A stretch of 64,000 bases of DNA from Candidatus Endobugula sertula (lineage in GTDB: Bacteria; Pseudomonadota; Gammaproteobacteria; Pseudomonadales; Cellvibrionaceae), in contig MDLC01000008.1 of the NCBI GenBank assembly GCA_001723645.1, forward strand, positions 24,152-88,151, read 5' to 3'. A model generated the notes under the pieces. It was not told where the DNA came from. It saw only the letters and a program-made list of their open reading frames with translations, and did no database searches. Numbering within the stretch: position 1 is the first letter of the stretch; the number at the start of each line of letters is the position of its first letter. The position numbers and the translations under genes were made by a program. Shown here one piece after another: positions 48,120 to 57,272 of this stretch.

Positions 48120-48593
48120 ATGGCATTTCCAAAGATAGGTAATAAGGCACCGGCTTTTTCACTGAAAAACCAGCATGGTGACACCGTTGCTTTGAAAGAT
48201 TTCGCTGGTAAAAAAAATGTTGTTATCTACTTTTATCCTAAGGCACTAACACCAGGTTGTACGACTCAGGCTTGTGGTCTTCATGATATCCAAAAAGAAT
48301 TAAAAGATAGGGATACAGTCGTTTTTGGCTTAAGCCCAGATCCTATTGCAAGACTGCAAAAGTTTATCGATAAACATGAGCTTAACTTTGATCTTCTCAG
48401 TGATGAAAATCACACGGTTGCTGATAAATATGGAGCTTGGGGGCTTAAAAAGTTTATGGGTAAAGAGTTCATGGGGATACTTCGAACTACCTTTGTGATC
48501 AATAAAGAATTACGCCTTGTAGGTGTGATGGATAAGTTTAAAACCAAGGATCATCATCAAGAGTTGATCTTTTTTCTGGACACAATATTTTAA
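48120..48593 (+). CDS. bcp: Thioredoxin-dependent peroxiredoxin (Bcp/PrxQ)
   Basis: Reduces hydroperoxides using thioredoxin; cytosolic. 157 aa. Peroxidatic Cys in TPGCTTQACGLHD (C47, with a second Cys five residues on, the resolving Cys of the PrxQ type), FYPKALTPG preceding it, and the DLLSDENHTVADKYGAWG strand. The KFMGKEFMGILRTTFVI segment is conserved. A strong terminator follows at 48642-48675. Start with AGGAGA is well spaced. Confidence 0.9.
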   Translation: MAFPKIGNKAPAFSLKNQHGDTVALKDFAGKKNVVIYFYPKALTPGCTTQACGLHDIQKELKDRDTVVFGLSPDPIARLQKFIDKHELNFDLLSDENHTVADKYGAWGLKKFMGKEFMGILRTTFVINKELRLVGVMDKFKTKDHHQELIFFLDTIF

Positions 48594-48963
48594 AACGCGT
48601 CGTTTTTATCTTTTTTCTTTATATTTTTTTGTTATCTAATTGTATAAACCTATAAGCAGATAGATAGGTTTATACGGTTTTTTGGCATTCAAAACCTCTT
48701 TTAATATTAAATAATCCATATAGCGTCAAGTCTTTGTTACATTTATTTTTTTGTCTCTGGTTCTTTAGAGAAATTTAAATATAATTATGCGCACAACAGC
48801 ACCGGCTTTTCTGCAACCAACAAAATAAAGTAAACATAATTAAGTAAGCAAATTAGTATGTGTTATTGGAAAACCTTTTATTCTTTATAGTTAATAGATA
48901 CTGGGTATTCAAGTTGTTACTTTAGATATAAACGTCTTCGTAGTCAGATTAGGAGCGTAGAGG
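48594..48963. other. Intergenic with terminator
   Basis: About 370 AT-rich bases between bcp and a small AraC-type gene. It contains one strong rho-independent terminator at 48642-48675; the remainder shows no gene or known motif. Confidence 0.5.
48642..48675 (+). terminator. Rho-independent terminator after bcp
   Basis: GTATAAACCTAT (48642-48653) pairs perfectly with ATAGGTTTATAC (48664-48675), a 12-bp stem with a 10-base loop, followed by GGTTTTTT. Confidence 0.8.
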
Positions 48964-49386
48964 ATGGTAAGTACCAGTAATTCAAATGTTGTAACAAATA
49001 TGGACATTGGATTTAAGGATTTGGAAGATCTTAGGACCCGAGCAAGAATTCCTGTTATGGAAGGAACTGCCGGTAATGTTGTTCGTATTTTACAGCAAAG
49101 GATTGGTTGTCAGTCTTTGAGTATTAGTAGTGTTGCTAAAGATTTACAGTTATCAAAACGCACCTTGCAGCGCCATCTGCAGCAACAAATGGTAAGTTAT
49201 GCATTACTTCGCGATCGGGTTCGGTTTAACCGTGCTTTTGATTGTTTGCTTGTGGAGAACATGAGTATTGAGGAAACTTCGAAGCACCTTGATTTTTCTG
49301 ATAGAACGAGTTTCACCAATGCATTTAAGCGTTGGGCTAATCTCTCTCCAAGTGTCTTCAGAAAACTGTATCGCGATTATGTGTAA
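48964..49386 (+). CDS. Small AraC-type helix-turn-helix protein
   Basis: 140 aa consisting mostly of an AraC C-terminal double HTH domain: LSISSVAKDLQLSKRTLQRHLQQQ (first HTH) and MSIEETSKHLDFSDRTSFTNAFKRWANLSPSVFRK (second, with the diagnostic 'FxRAFKRWxGxSPxxyR' pattern). There is no N-terminal sensor, as in MarA/SoxS-sized or truncated regulators. The first 40 residues are not recognised. It stands alone between two terminator or intergenic regions, so its targets are unknown. Confidence 0.75.
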   Translation: MVSTSNSNVVTNMDIGFKDLEDLRTRARIPVMEGTAGNVVRILQQRIGCQSLSISSVAKDLQLSKRTLQRHLQQQMVSYALLRDRVRFNRAFDCLLVENMSIEETSKHLDFSDRTSFTNAFKRWANLSPSVFRKLYRDYV

Positions 49387-49536
49387 ACCTTCAATATAAA
49401 TACATGGGTCAATATTGGTGTTTATCTAATATTGACCCTCTTGTATTTGTCATTCTTTAAATCTTTGTTATTGCTTCAAATGTTAAAAAACGGTAGAGTG
49501 GTGGCTAGTTTTTATTAACGTTAATAAGGGGCTAGC

Positions 49537-49863
49537 ATGCCGTTTTTTATTCCTTCTGCTCATGCACAGGCAACAGGCTCTTCTGGTGGAGAACTTTCTG
49601 GTTTGTTGCTAATCGCAGGTATGTTTATCCTGATGTATTTTATGATCATCCGTCCCCAACGGAAGCGTCAGAAAGAACATAAGTTACTGGTTGATGAGTT
49701 ATCAAAAGGTGATGAGGTACTGACAACTGGTGGCATACTCGGTAAAGTAACCAAGGTAGATGGGGACTATATGGTGCTTGAAGTATCGAATAATATTGAA
49801 CTTACATTTCAAAAAATTGCTTTGCACGCAGTATTGCCCAAAGGCACTATCAAGGCCATTTAA
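49537..49863 (+). CDS. yajC: Preprotein translocase subunit YajC
   Basis: Single-span inner-membrane accessory subunit of SecDF, 108 aa. Short N-terminal stretch, hydrophobic segment LLLIAGMFILMYFMII (about 24-39), cytoplasmic basic RPQRKRQKEHKLL, and the domain GDEVLTTGGILGKVTKVD typical of the family. AAGGGG precedes the ATG. Normally part of tgt-yajC-secD-secF; here no secD follows, so the locus is rearranged. Confidence 0.9.
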   Translation: MPFFIPSAHAQATGSSGGELSGLLLIAGMFILMYFMIIRPQRKRQKEHKLLVDELSKGDEVLTTGGILGKVTKVDGDYMVLEVSNNIELTFQKIALHAVLPKGTIKAI

Positions 49864-49887
49864 GCCTTATCGATGTAGAAGACTATA

Positions 49888-50883
49888 ATGCTCCATTCTC
49901 AAACAACAGCTATTCGTTTTTCGCGATTTGGAGGACATAGTGTTCTTTCCCAGCAAAATATCCCGCTACCAGCACTAGGAAAAACCGATGTTCTAGTGCG
50001 TAACAAGGCCATTGGTGTTAATTTTATTGATATCTATCATCGTTCAGGCTTATACCCTATATCCTTGCCATCAGGGCTTGGTAAAGAAGGGGCTGGTGTT
50101 GTTGAAGCAGTGGGTCGTGATGTTTCGCGGGTTAAGCCCGGTGATCGGGTTAGCTATGTTCGAGCCCCATTGGGAGCTTATTCCCATGCTCATGTGATGG
50201 ATCAGGATGCATTAATATTATTACCGGATGATATTGCTTACAAAACAGCAGCGGCAATGATGCTGAAAGGGTTAACAGCCGCCTACTTATTACTCAAAAC
50301 CCACTTACTGAAGCCCTCTGATACTATTCTGGTTCATGCGGCTGCGGGTGGTGTGGGTTCAATTCTTACATCCTGGGCCAAGATGATAGGGGCAACAGTG
50401 ATAGGTACGGTTGGTCAGGAATCGAAAGTAGAGATTGCAAAAACCAATGGTTGTGACGAGGTATTACTATACCGCCAGCAGGATATTCCTCATGCGGTTA
50501 ATGCAATCACTGGCGGGAAGGGGGTAGATGTTGTCTATGATTCCGTAGGTAAAGATACGTTTGAAATGTCATTAGACTCACTGAAAAAACGAGGGTTAAT
50601 GGTGAGCTTTGGTAACGCATCAGGTGCTGTACCGGATTTCCCTCCTTTGTTATTATCGCAAAAAGGTTCAATATTTTTAACACGCCCAGTGCTTTTTGAT
50701 TATATTCATGAACCAGCCGAACAACAGCAATTAGCTAATGCATTATTTGCTATCGTTCAATCAAAGCAGCTTAGTATTAATGTTAATTATCAGCTGCTAT
50801 TGTCAGAAGCTGAAGAAGCACATTGTATGTTGGAAAGCGGAGCCACAACCGGCTCGATAGTTTTAATCCCTGATGAAGGGTGA
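49888..50883 (+). CDS. Quinone oxidoreductase (zeta-crystallin type)
   Basis: NADPH:quinone reductase of the medium-chain dehydrogenase family, 331 aa. GroES-like N-terminal domain (GVNFIDIYHRSGLYP, the quinone reductase signature) and Rossmann domain with VHAAAGGVGSILTSWAKMIGATVIGTVG. The zinc-binding Cys of alcohol dehydrogenases are absent, as in QorA. It begins 24 bases after yajC, an unusual neighbour, and reads into the 5'-nucleotidase gene. Confidence 0.85.
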   Translation: MLHSQTTAIRFSRFGGHSVLSQQNIPLPALGKTDVLVRNKAIGVNFIDIYHRSGLYPISLPSGLGKEGAGVVEAVGRDVSRVKPGDRVSYVRAPLGAYSHAHVMDQDALILLPDDIAYKTAAAMMLKGLTAAYLLLKTHLLKPSDTILVHAAAGGVGSILTSWAKMIGATVIGTVGQESKVEIAKTNGCDEVLLYRQQDIPHAVNAITGGKGVDVVYDSVGKDTFEMSLDSLKKRGLMVSFGNASGAVPDFPPLLLSQKGSIFLTRPVLFDYIHEPAEQQQLANALFAIVQSKQLSINVNYQLLLSEAEEAHCMLESGATTGSIVLIPDEG

Positions 50884-50914
50884 AGATAGTTAGGGGCTAC
50901 ATTATATCGTTGCT

Positions 50915-51820
50915 ATGCCAAAGGAATTCGGAAAAAAACTCGTTATTGCAATCTCATCCAGAGCTTTATTTAATCTGGATGAGAGTCATCAAATTTATGT
51001 GAACGAGGGGTTAGAAGCCTATTCACAGTATCAGATTAAACGTGAAAATGAAGTATTAAAGCCTGGTAGTGCATTGCCATTAGTAAAAAAGTTATTACGT
51101 TTGAATAACACTGATAATAATTCTCGTCCTAAAGTAGAAGTTATCCTGTTATCACGCAATAGTGCTGACACAGGCTTACGTATCTTTAATTCTATACAAT
51201 ATTATAAATTGGATATCAGTCGGGCAGCATTTTCCGGTGGAGAGCGTCCTTATCGCTATATAGAAGCTTTCGGCTGTCATCTGTTTTTATCGACGGAAAG
51301 GGAAGACGTATGTCATGCGCTGAATCATGGAATTGCGGCGGCTACCTTGATTCCTGCAGGCAAAGAAACCAACCCGGATAGCCAATTACGTTTTGCTTTT
51401 GATGGCGATGCAGTATTGTTTTCAGATGAAGCAGAGAAAGTCTATAAACAGCATGGTCTGGATGCTTTTACTGAAAATGAACAGAAAGCGGCAAAAACGC
51501 CTCTTACAGGAGGCCCCTTTAAGGATTTCTTATTTGCTCTGCAACGTTTACAAGTAGAATTCACCGAAGGTGATTGTCCTATTAGAACTGCTTTGGTGAC
51601 TGCTCGTTCAGCGCCAGCTCATGAGCGTGTCATAAGAACGCTCAGGGCTTGGAATATCCGTATTGATGAATCTCTATTCCTGGGGGGGTTACCAAAGGGA
51701 GAGTTCCTGAAAGCCTACGGTGCGGACATATTCTTCGATGATCAGGCGTTACATTGCGAATCAGCCAAAGAGCATGTTGTAGCAACAGGCCATATTCCTC
51801 ACGGCATTGCTAATGAGTAG
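50915..51820 (+). CDS. 5'-nucleotidase (cytosolic NT5C1-like family)
   Basis: 301 aa, PF06189 family, hydrolysing nucleoside 5'-monophosphates. Family features: KKLVIAISSRALFNLDESHQIY at the N-terminus, VEVILLSRNSADTGLRIFNSIQYY, RLFAFDGDAVLF-like segment (here RFAFDGDAVLFSDEAEKVY) and EFLKAYGADIFFDDQALHCESA near the end. The start follows the qor stop by 31 bases. Probably takes part in nucleotide salvage. Confidence 0.85.
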   Translation: MPKEFGKKLVIAISSRALFNLDESHQIYVNEGLEAYSQYQIKRENEVLKPGSALPLVKKLLRLNNTDNNSRPKVEVILLSRNSADTGLRIFNSIQYYKLDISRAAFSGGERPYRYIEAFGCHLFLSTEREDVCHALNHGIAAATLIPAGKETNPDSQLRFAFDGDAVLFSDEAEKVYKQHGLDAFTENEQKAAKTPLTGGPFKDFLFALQRLQVEFTEGDCPIRTALVTARSAPAHERVIRTLRAWNIRIDESLFLGGLPKGEFLKAYGADIFFDDQALHCESAKEHVVATGHIPHGIANE

Positions 51821-52241
51821 TGTTTTCATAAGGTCATATTCTGAAAGTTGTAAGTCGTTGCTTCCCTTTCGAGCTATCCAGAGATAAATTCGGTTGGGCT
51901 TACACCGTTTTATGTTTGGTTAATTGCCTAAAACGCCTAAGGGAGCTGTTATGGATCATACGACCTTTCCATAAACATCAGGAAATGATTCAGGCGATTG
52001 ATGAAAGTGTCTGTCTTCTTGAGTTTCTTCTTGCTTATCGCCCTGATTTTGATTCTATTGAGAAAAAATGGGTGTAGGCTAAACCCATCAGAATAGTGTT
52101 TGGTGTCTAGTATTTCAAAAATCTATTTCCAATCTATCTATAAAATAAGCCCAACACGCATAAACCCCTGCTATTATTCTAATGAATAGTGATAGAAAAG
52201 TGTTATCTCGGGTCTTAAAAGCCAGTAGTCGGGAATATACA
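51821..52241. other. Gap containing an IS630 remnant
   Basis: The only recognisable content is a decayed transposase end at about 51945-52095. The rest, including 52096-52241 before the broken stress-protein gene, has no supported coding sequence. Confidence 0.5.
51945..52095 (+). mobile_element. Decayed C-terminal end of an IS630-family transposase
   Basis: Reading across one frameshift gives VMDHTTFxKHQEMIQ..., then LLAYRPDFDSIEKKWV-stop-AKPIRI. These match the IS630 DDE core, usually VMDNATFHK and LPPYSPDLNPIEKKWAQAKA. A one-base insertion after TTF and a TAG after KKWV disrupt it. Only the last third is present; ends of the element are not recognisable. Confidence 0.65.
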
Positions 52242-52759
52242 GTGATAAAAACCATCTTATTAGCTGTCGATTTGGGGGTTTATACTTCTCCATTTATTAC
52301 AGCACGCAGCGAGCCTCTCAAAGCACTATAATGCACGTCTTGTCGTTGTTCATGCTGTGGAGCCTTTAGGTTCACTGGGAAATGCTGTGATACACACTTA
52401 TTTACAGCCGGAAGTTATAAAAGAGTTGACAACGGTTGGTATGGAGTCAATCATTGATCAAATACGTTTTCGTGTGATCGATTCCTTAACAGAGGAATAT
52501 ATGAGTGGCGATATTGATCTACCTAGATTGGGAGAAGTTATTGTAAAAGCGGCTTCTCCAGAAAAAGCCATACTGGAGACGGCTGAAGAATATAATGCCG
52601 ATCTATTGATTTTGGGCATCCACTCCCCTGAAGTGGATGGAAGGCATCTGGTCAGTAACTCATAAAGTGTTAACTGTTTCGAAAAGCCCGGTTTACCTAG
52701 TTCCCCATGCTCAACCACTGTGGCCAAAAGGGAGTGATGAGTCACATTTACGAATATAA
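52242..52759 (+). pseudogene. Universal stress protein gene broken by two frameshifts
   Basis: Three frames must be joined to give one UspA-like domain. The first starts at GTG 52242 with VIKTILLAVDLGVYTSPF. The second gives LSKHYNARLVVVHAVEPLGS...ILETAEEYNADLLILGIHS (to 52665). The third gives KVLTVSKSPVYLVPHAQPLW to the TAA at 52757-52759. These correspond to the usual beta-1 Asp, the middle ATP-binding GxHG area and the C-terminal 'VLxxSxxPVxLVP' strand. Breaks fall near 52300-52330 and 52660-52670. Usp proteins act in stress or anaerobic survival; here the gene is probably dead. No FNR box was seen upstream. Confidence 0.7.
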
Positions 52760-52967
52760 AAGTAATAAACATCGCCAACTTGAGCACTAAATGAACTTAA
52801 GCCCCATCTCCTGCTAGATTTACCGATTCAGAGTGGTACGATATAGTCTAAAGTTATAGATAGTGGAATTTACCATAATTTTTTGTTAGAAATTATTGGC
52901 AAATATCGTTAATTAGAACTATTCTGGATAAGAATAGTGATGTTTATTTTTATAACAGGATATTTGA

Positions 52968-53975
<1,008 letters not shown>

Positions 53976-53990
53976 GTTGCTGGTCTAAAT

Positions 53991-54014
53991 AAAAAGCGCT
54001 GGAAGGCGCTTTTT
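53991..54014 (+). terminator. Rho-independent terminator after cysB
   Basis: AAAAAGCGC (53991-53999) and GCGCTTTTT (54006-54014) pair perfectly around a 6-base loop, with a U-rich 3' side. Confidence 0.85.
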
Positions 54015-54109
54015 ATTTATAATTTATCTTCATTGCTGTCCTATAAATTTTAAGTAAATATTCGTTTGAGTGCTCTAATATTTGTTCATACCTTAATGCT
54101 TGGAATCCT

Positions 54110-54313
54110 TTGCTTTACTGGAGTTATATTTCAATTCTCAAAGACGAGCCCACTAGAAAAAGTTGGGATATTAGTTTTATTGAAAGTCGATATGTGACTC
54201 AAACAGAGAGTTATATGACCTTCCTCGATTATGACACTATCGTATTCTTTGGTCAGGAACCTAAAATAATGAAAATGACTTGCGAAGTTGAGATAGTAAT
54301 GAACGCTGAATAG
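54110..54313 (+). CDS. Doubtful small hypothetical protein
   Basis: Frame of 67 codons from TTG 54110. It has no recognised domain, no ribosome binding site of note and unremarkable composition with several aromatic residues. Internal ATGs occur late. Listed only because it lies in an otherwise empty 540-base interval between cysB and thrH; it may not be expressed. Confidence 0.15.
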   Translation: MLYWSYISILKDEPTRKSWDISFIESRYVTQTESYMTFLDYDTIVFFGQEPKIMKMTCEVEIVMNAE

Positions 54314-54514
54314 ATATCGTATTTAAAGAGTTAAATCAATGACAAAGGAGAGTGTAAATGATAAAACATTTTGTCATGATTCATTTTTTCTCTAATATTC
54401 TGAACGTTTGTAATAGAATTGGATACTGATAATAATCATAACTTGAGCCTAACTCTTGATACTGTATTCTAAGCTATTTTCTAATGGGAGTGAATTAACT
54501 ATAGGAGGATTAGA

Positions 54515-55132
54515 ATGGAATTGGCGTGTTTAGACTTGGAAGGTGTACTTATTCCTGAAATATGGATTGAGTTTGCTAATAAAATGGGCATTGATGAATT
54601 AAAAGCCACTACTCGGGATATTCCCGATTACGATGTGCTGATGAAGCAACGTTTACGTATATTAGATGAGTATAACCTCGGTTTACCTGAAATTCAGGAG
54701 GTTATTGCTACCTTAAAGCCCTTGTCTGGTGCTATAGAGTTTATTGATTGGCTGCGTGAATATTTTCAAGTCATTATCTTGTCAGACACCTTTTATGAAT
54801 TTGCACAACCTTTGATACGCCAATTGGGCTTTCCTACATTACTTTGTCATCGTCTAGAAGTTGACTCGGAGGGGAGAGTAACTGGTTACGTGCTTCGCCA
54901 AAAAAATCCCAAGCGACAATCTATCTTGGCTCTACAGAGCTTATATTACCGCATTATTGCTGTAGGTGATTCTTATAATGATACCAGTATGCTGGAACAG
55001 GCAGATACAGGTATTCTCTTCAGGGCGCCACATAATGTTATCCATAAATTTCCACAGTTTCCGGTCGTGTATGAATACGAAGATTTGAAAAAAGAATTTA
55101 TTAAAGCTAGTCATAGAAGCTTGGTTTTATAA
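54515..55132 (+). CDS. thrH: Phosphoserine phosphatase / homoserine phosphotransferase ThrH
   Basis: HAD-superfamily enzyme of 205 aa that transfers phosphate from phosphoserine to homoserine or water. The nucleophile motif is LACLDLEGVLIPEIW (Asp7; the second acid is Glu, typical of ThrH rather than SerB). Other motifs are VIILSDTFYEF, RQKNPKRQSI with Lys, and IAVGDSYNDTSML. AGGAGG lies 7 bases before the ATG. Like Pseudomonas ThrH it stands alone. Confidence 0.9.
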   Translation: MELACLDLEGVLIPEIWIEFANKMGIDELKATTRDIPDYDVLMKQRLRILDEYNLGLPEIQEVIATLKPLSGAIEFIDWLREYFQVIILSDTFYEFAQPLIRQLGFPTLLCHRLEVDSEGRVTGYVLRQKNPKRQSILALQSLYYRIIAVGDSYNDTSMLEQADTGILFRAPHNVIHKFPQFPVVYEYEDLKKEFIKASHRSLVL

Positions 55133-55217
55133 ACAGCTCCTTATACAAAATCTCTAGTATTGGCTTGTGAAAAAATGTAGTAATATTTTTAATAAATTGA
55201 ACAATACCGAAGTAATA

Positions 55218-55556
55218 TTAAGGCTGCCTATGAGCATATTACATCGATTAAATACTACCTTACCAAACAAATCCTCCCACCGTATCAGCTGCCTGTGCAA
55301 GTTCATCAGTTAACCCGGAATTAAGTTTGTCCTTAATACATGTAAGTACTTCTATTTCGTCTTCATCTAACAAGGCTAATTGTTTTTTTAAGTCATTATT
55401 TAAGGTACTAATTTGTGGAACAACATTTTTTAAACGAACTTCGTGAGCCAACGTCATTCCAGTCTCTTTATTTATTTTATTAGACATAATATTCTCCATT
55501 ATCAGTTGTATAGCAGCAGTATGCCACTGTTTTAGTTTAGGCATAGGCAGCCTTAA
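55218..55556. repeat. 15-bp perfect inverted repeat bracketing the peptide gene
   Basis: TTAAGGCTGCCTATG at 55218-55232 is exactly complementary to CATAGGCAGCCTTAA at 55542-55556. The arms enclose 309 bases that contain exactly one gene, the 75-residue putative precursor (55260-55487), with its ribosome binding site. Flanking bases do not match further and no target duplication is obvious. It could be a miniature element's ends, or a long-range RNA stem. Confidence 0.7.
55260..55487 (-). CDS. Putative RiPP precursor peptide ending in GGFVW
   Basis: 75-residue peptide. The first 65 residues look like a leader: charged, helical, ending LLDEDEIEVLTCIKDKLNSGLTDELAQA in segments; the tail is AADTVGGFVW. 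I chose ATG 55487 because GGAGA is correctly spaced and the peptide stands alone. It is the last gene of a minus-strand series behind two radical SAM genes and a heme-oxygenase-like gene. A Gly-Gly before a short aromatic tail, with maturases beside it, suggests a ribosomally made modified peptide, loosely like the mycofactocin precursor. Family membership is not recognised. A small regulatory protein is the alternative. Confidence 0.6.
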   Translation of the reverse strand: MSNKINKETGMTLAHEVRLKNVVPQISTLNNDLKKQLALLDEDEIEVLTCIKDKLNSGLTDELAQAADTVGGFVW

Positions 55557-55569
55557 AAGGATTAAAGTT

Positions 55570-56274
55570 TTAAGCAGGCATTTTCTGTTCCTGCTTAGTC
55601 TTGTAACTATCAATAATTGTGGCCATTAATGTTACACTACTGCACATGGTATGCATGCCACTGAGGTTAATTATTTTTTTATGTTCTGCTGTGAGTGCAA
55701 GGTTATCAATCAGCTCATAGAGTTCTTGTTTATGATAAATGTCGAGTACTTCGTGACGTTTTATTGCTCGAAAAGCTTCGATGGGATAACCCGATAAACC
55801 ACTTAATTTTTCGGCAAAACCTAAGGGCGGATGATTGCCTTCCAAGGCTGCCATATGACCTAACAACGACACTGGATGATAATGGTATAGCCAGTAATAT
55901 TGTGCGCCGACCATTTCTGCAACGTTGGTCGAGGGAATTTTTTTTCTCAAGAATTCCGGGTCACCACCTGTTACCGCATAATCTTCCAATAACCATTGAT
56001 CGTGTCCGCGCTCTTCTTCTCTATGAATTTCCAAATAATTGATCAATCTAGATGCTACAGAGTCAGTAGGTTTTTTTTTGGCTGTATCAATAGCTGCGTC
56101 CATTAATGATACTGATGAACGTACAACCATATGCATAGTTTCTAAATATATAGGATAGAGCTGAACCAAGTTGGGATGTCGCCAAATGGTATTGGCTTCG
56201 CTCATTAATGTCGGTACTACAATATTCAGTTTTGCTTGTAAGTCTTGACTAGGGTATGTCGTTCTTGTACCCAT
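55570..56274 (-). CDS. Heme-oxygenase-like diiron (HDO) family protein
   Basis: 234-aa all-helical protein with the iron-containing redox enzyme/HDO pattern (CADD, UndA, BesC, SznF). Candidate ligands are visible: H84, E87/E88 and H91 in LEIHREEERGHDQW, E145 in ALEGNHP, and H174, D178, H181 in RHEVLDIYHKQEL. Such enzymes use O2 for oxidative cleavage or hydroxylation of amino acids and derivatives. The start overlaps the upstream radical SAM stop by one base (TAATG). A hairpin, AAGCAGG/CCTGCTT at 55572-55596, ends the gene. It probably modifies the peptide encoded 82 bases downstream, which is inference. Confidence 0.75.
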   Translation of the reverse strand: MGTRTTYPSQDLQAKLNIVVPTLMSEANTIWRHPNLVQLYPIYLETMHMVVRSSVSLMDAAIDTAKKKPTDSVASRLINYLEIHREEERGHDQWLLEDYAVTGGDPEFLRKKIPSTNVAEMVGAQYYWLYHYHPVSLLGHMAALEGNHPPLGFAEKLSGLSGYPIEAFRAIKRHEVLDIYHKQELYELIDNLALTAEHKKIINLSGMHTMCSSVTLMATIIDSYKTKQEQKMPA

Positions 56275-57272
56275 TATGACACCTCCATTACTGAAATAAG
56301 ATTAAGCAACTTATCTGCTGGTTGACTGGGTGTTTGTCGGTTGAGCATTCGCCAACACAGTGTGCAATTATTAGCGAAACGTTGCTTAGTAAAATCACTA
56401 AATTGCGGATGCAGTGTCAGTGCACCAATACCGACCCCACCGATGGACTTTAATAAAGGGTTGGCCTGAAAATCATTGATTGCTGAAGTGATTTGTTTAG
56501 CTGATGTGATGTAACGACGCAATTGCTTTGGCCCCTTCCCCATAATGACATCTTCGTTGCAACACGCAGAAACTTGTCCGTCATAACGAATCATTGGATT
56601 ACGTACTAAGGAACAAGAGCTTAAATCACGACCATAGTATTGCTTGACTGAAGGGAAAATATCCTTTCCTCGACCATTGGTCAGTGGTTTAATTAGGTTG
56701 ATTTCGGAAAATCTCGTATAATGATCACCTAATGCCTTAGCAAGTAATTCCTGCACATGATAATAACTGGGTTTTATTTCGTCTTGCTTAAGAATTTGTA
56801 TGACTAGCCAACAGCCTGCGTTAACAATGGTTTTTATTGCATCCATAAAGCAAGCATCCGTTATGTTATCTTGATGGAAAGCATCAGTGCTAAGATAAAT
56901 GGTATTGCATTTTTTAAGTAGAGAAACAATCCACTTTGGTGTTTGTAAGGATTTGGCCCAAACACCACTAGTAAAAATAACAATAGACTTATTGGCTTTA
57001 TGAAACTCTTCTACGGCGTATATCAGCCCCTTTTTTTCAACGAAAGGTTCGCCACCTGAAATACCAATAACTTCAAGTCTGGATTGTAATTTCATCCAGT
57101 CTACTATTTCTGTAAACAGAGAAAAATCTTTAATAGTTGGGCTATCGGGACGGGAGTCTACTGAACAGTGCTGACACCCAACAGGGCATTTATCAGTAAT
57201 AAATAGCAGCATAGATTGTCCATGCTGACGGCGAATCACCTCTAACGAGTCATGCTTCAATGGCTTATTCAT
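56274..57272 (-). CDS. Radical SAM protein with SPASM-like tail (putative peptide maturase)
   Basis: 332 aa. Fe-S/SAM motif C29-PVG-C33-QH-C36 in ITDKCPVGCQHCSVDSR, SAM-binding SGGEPF at 72-77, and IYLSTDAFHQ in the barrel. C-terminal Cys cluster CSLVRNPMIRYDG...ACCNEDV and CTLCW resemble the SPASM/twitch region that binds auxiliary clusters in peptide-modifying enzymes. The frame overlaps the preceding radical SAM gene by 4 bases (ATGA) and the following one by 1. The enzyme looks intact. Confidence 0.85.
   Translation of the reverse strand: MNKPLKHDSLEVIRRQHGQSMLLFITDKCPVGCQHCSVDSRPDSPTIKDFSLFTEIVDWMKLQSRLEVIGISGGEPFVEKKGLIYAVEEFHKANKSIVIFTSGVWAKSLQTPKWIVSLLKKCNTIYLSTDAFHQDNITDACFMDAIKTIVNAGCWLVIQILKQDEIKPSYYHVQELLAKALGDHYTRFSEINLIKPLTNGRGKDIFPSVKQYYGRDLSSCSLVRNPMIRYDGQVSACCNEDVIMGKGPKQLRRYITSAKQITSAINDFQANPLLKSIGGVGIGALTLHPQFSDFTKQRFANNCTLCWRMLNRQTPSQPADKLLNLISVMEVS

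Larger units (their letters stand above)
53976..54514. other. Intergenic with cysB terminator and a doubtful small frame
   Basis: Contains the cysB terminator and the low-confidence frame at 54110-54313. GGAGGA at 54503-54508 belongs to thrH. Nothing else is recognised. Confidence 0.45.
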
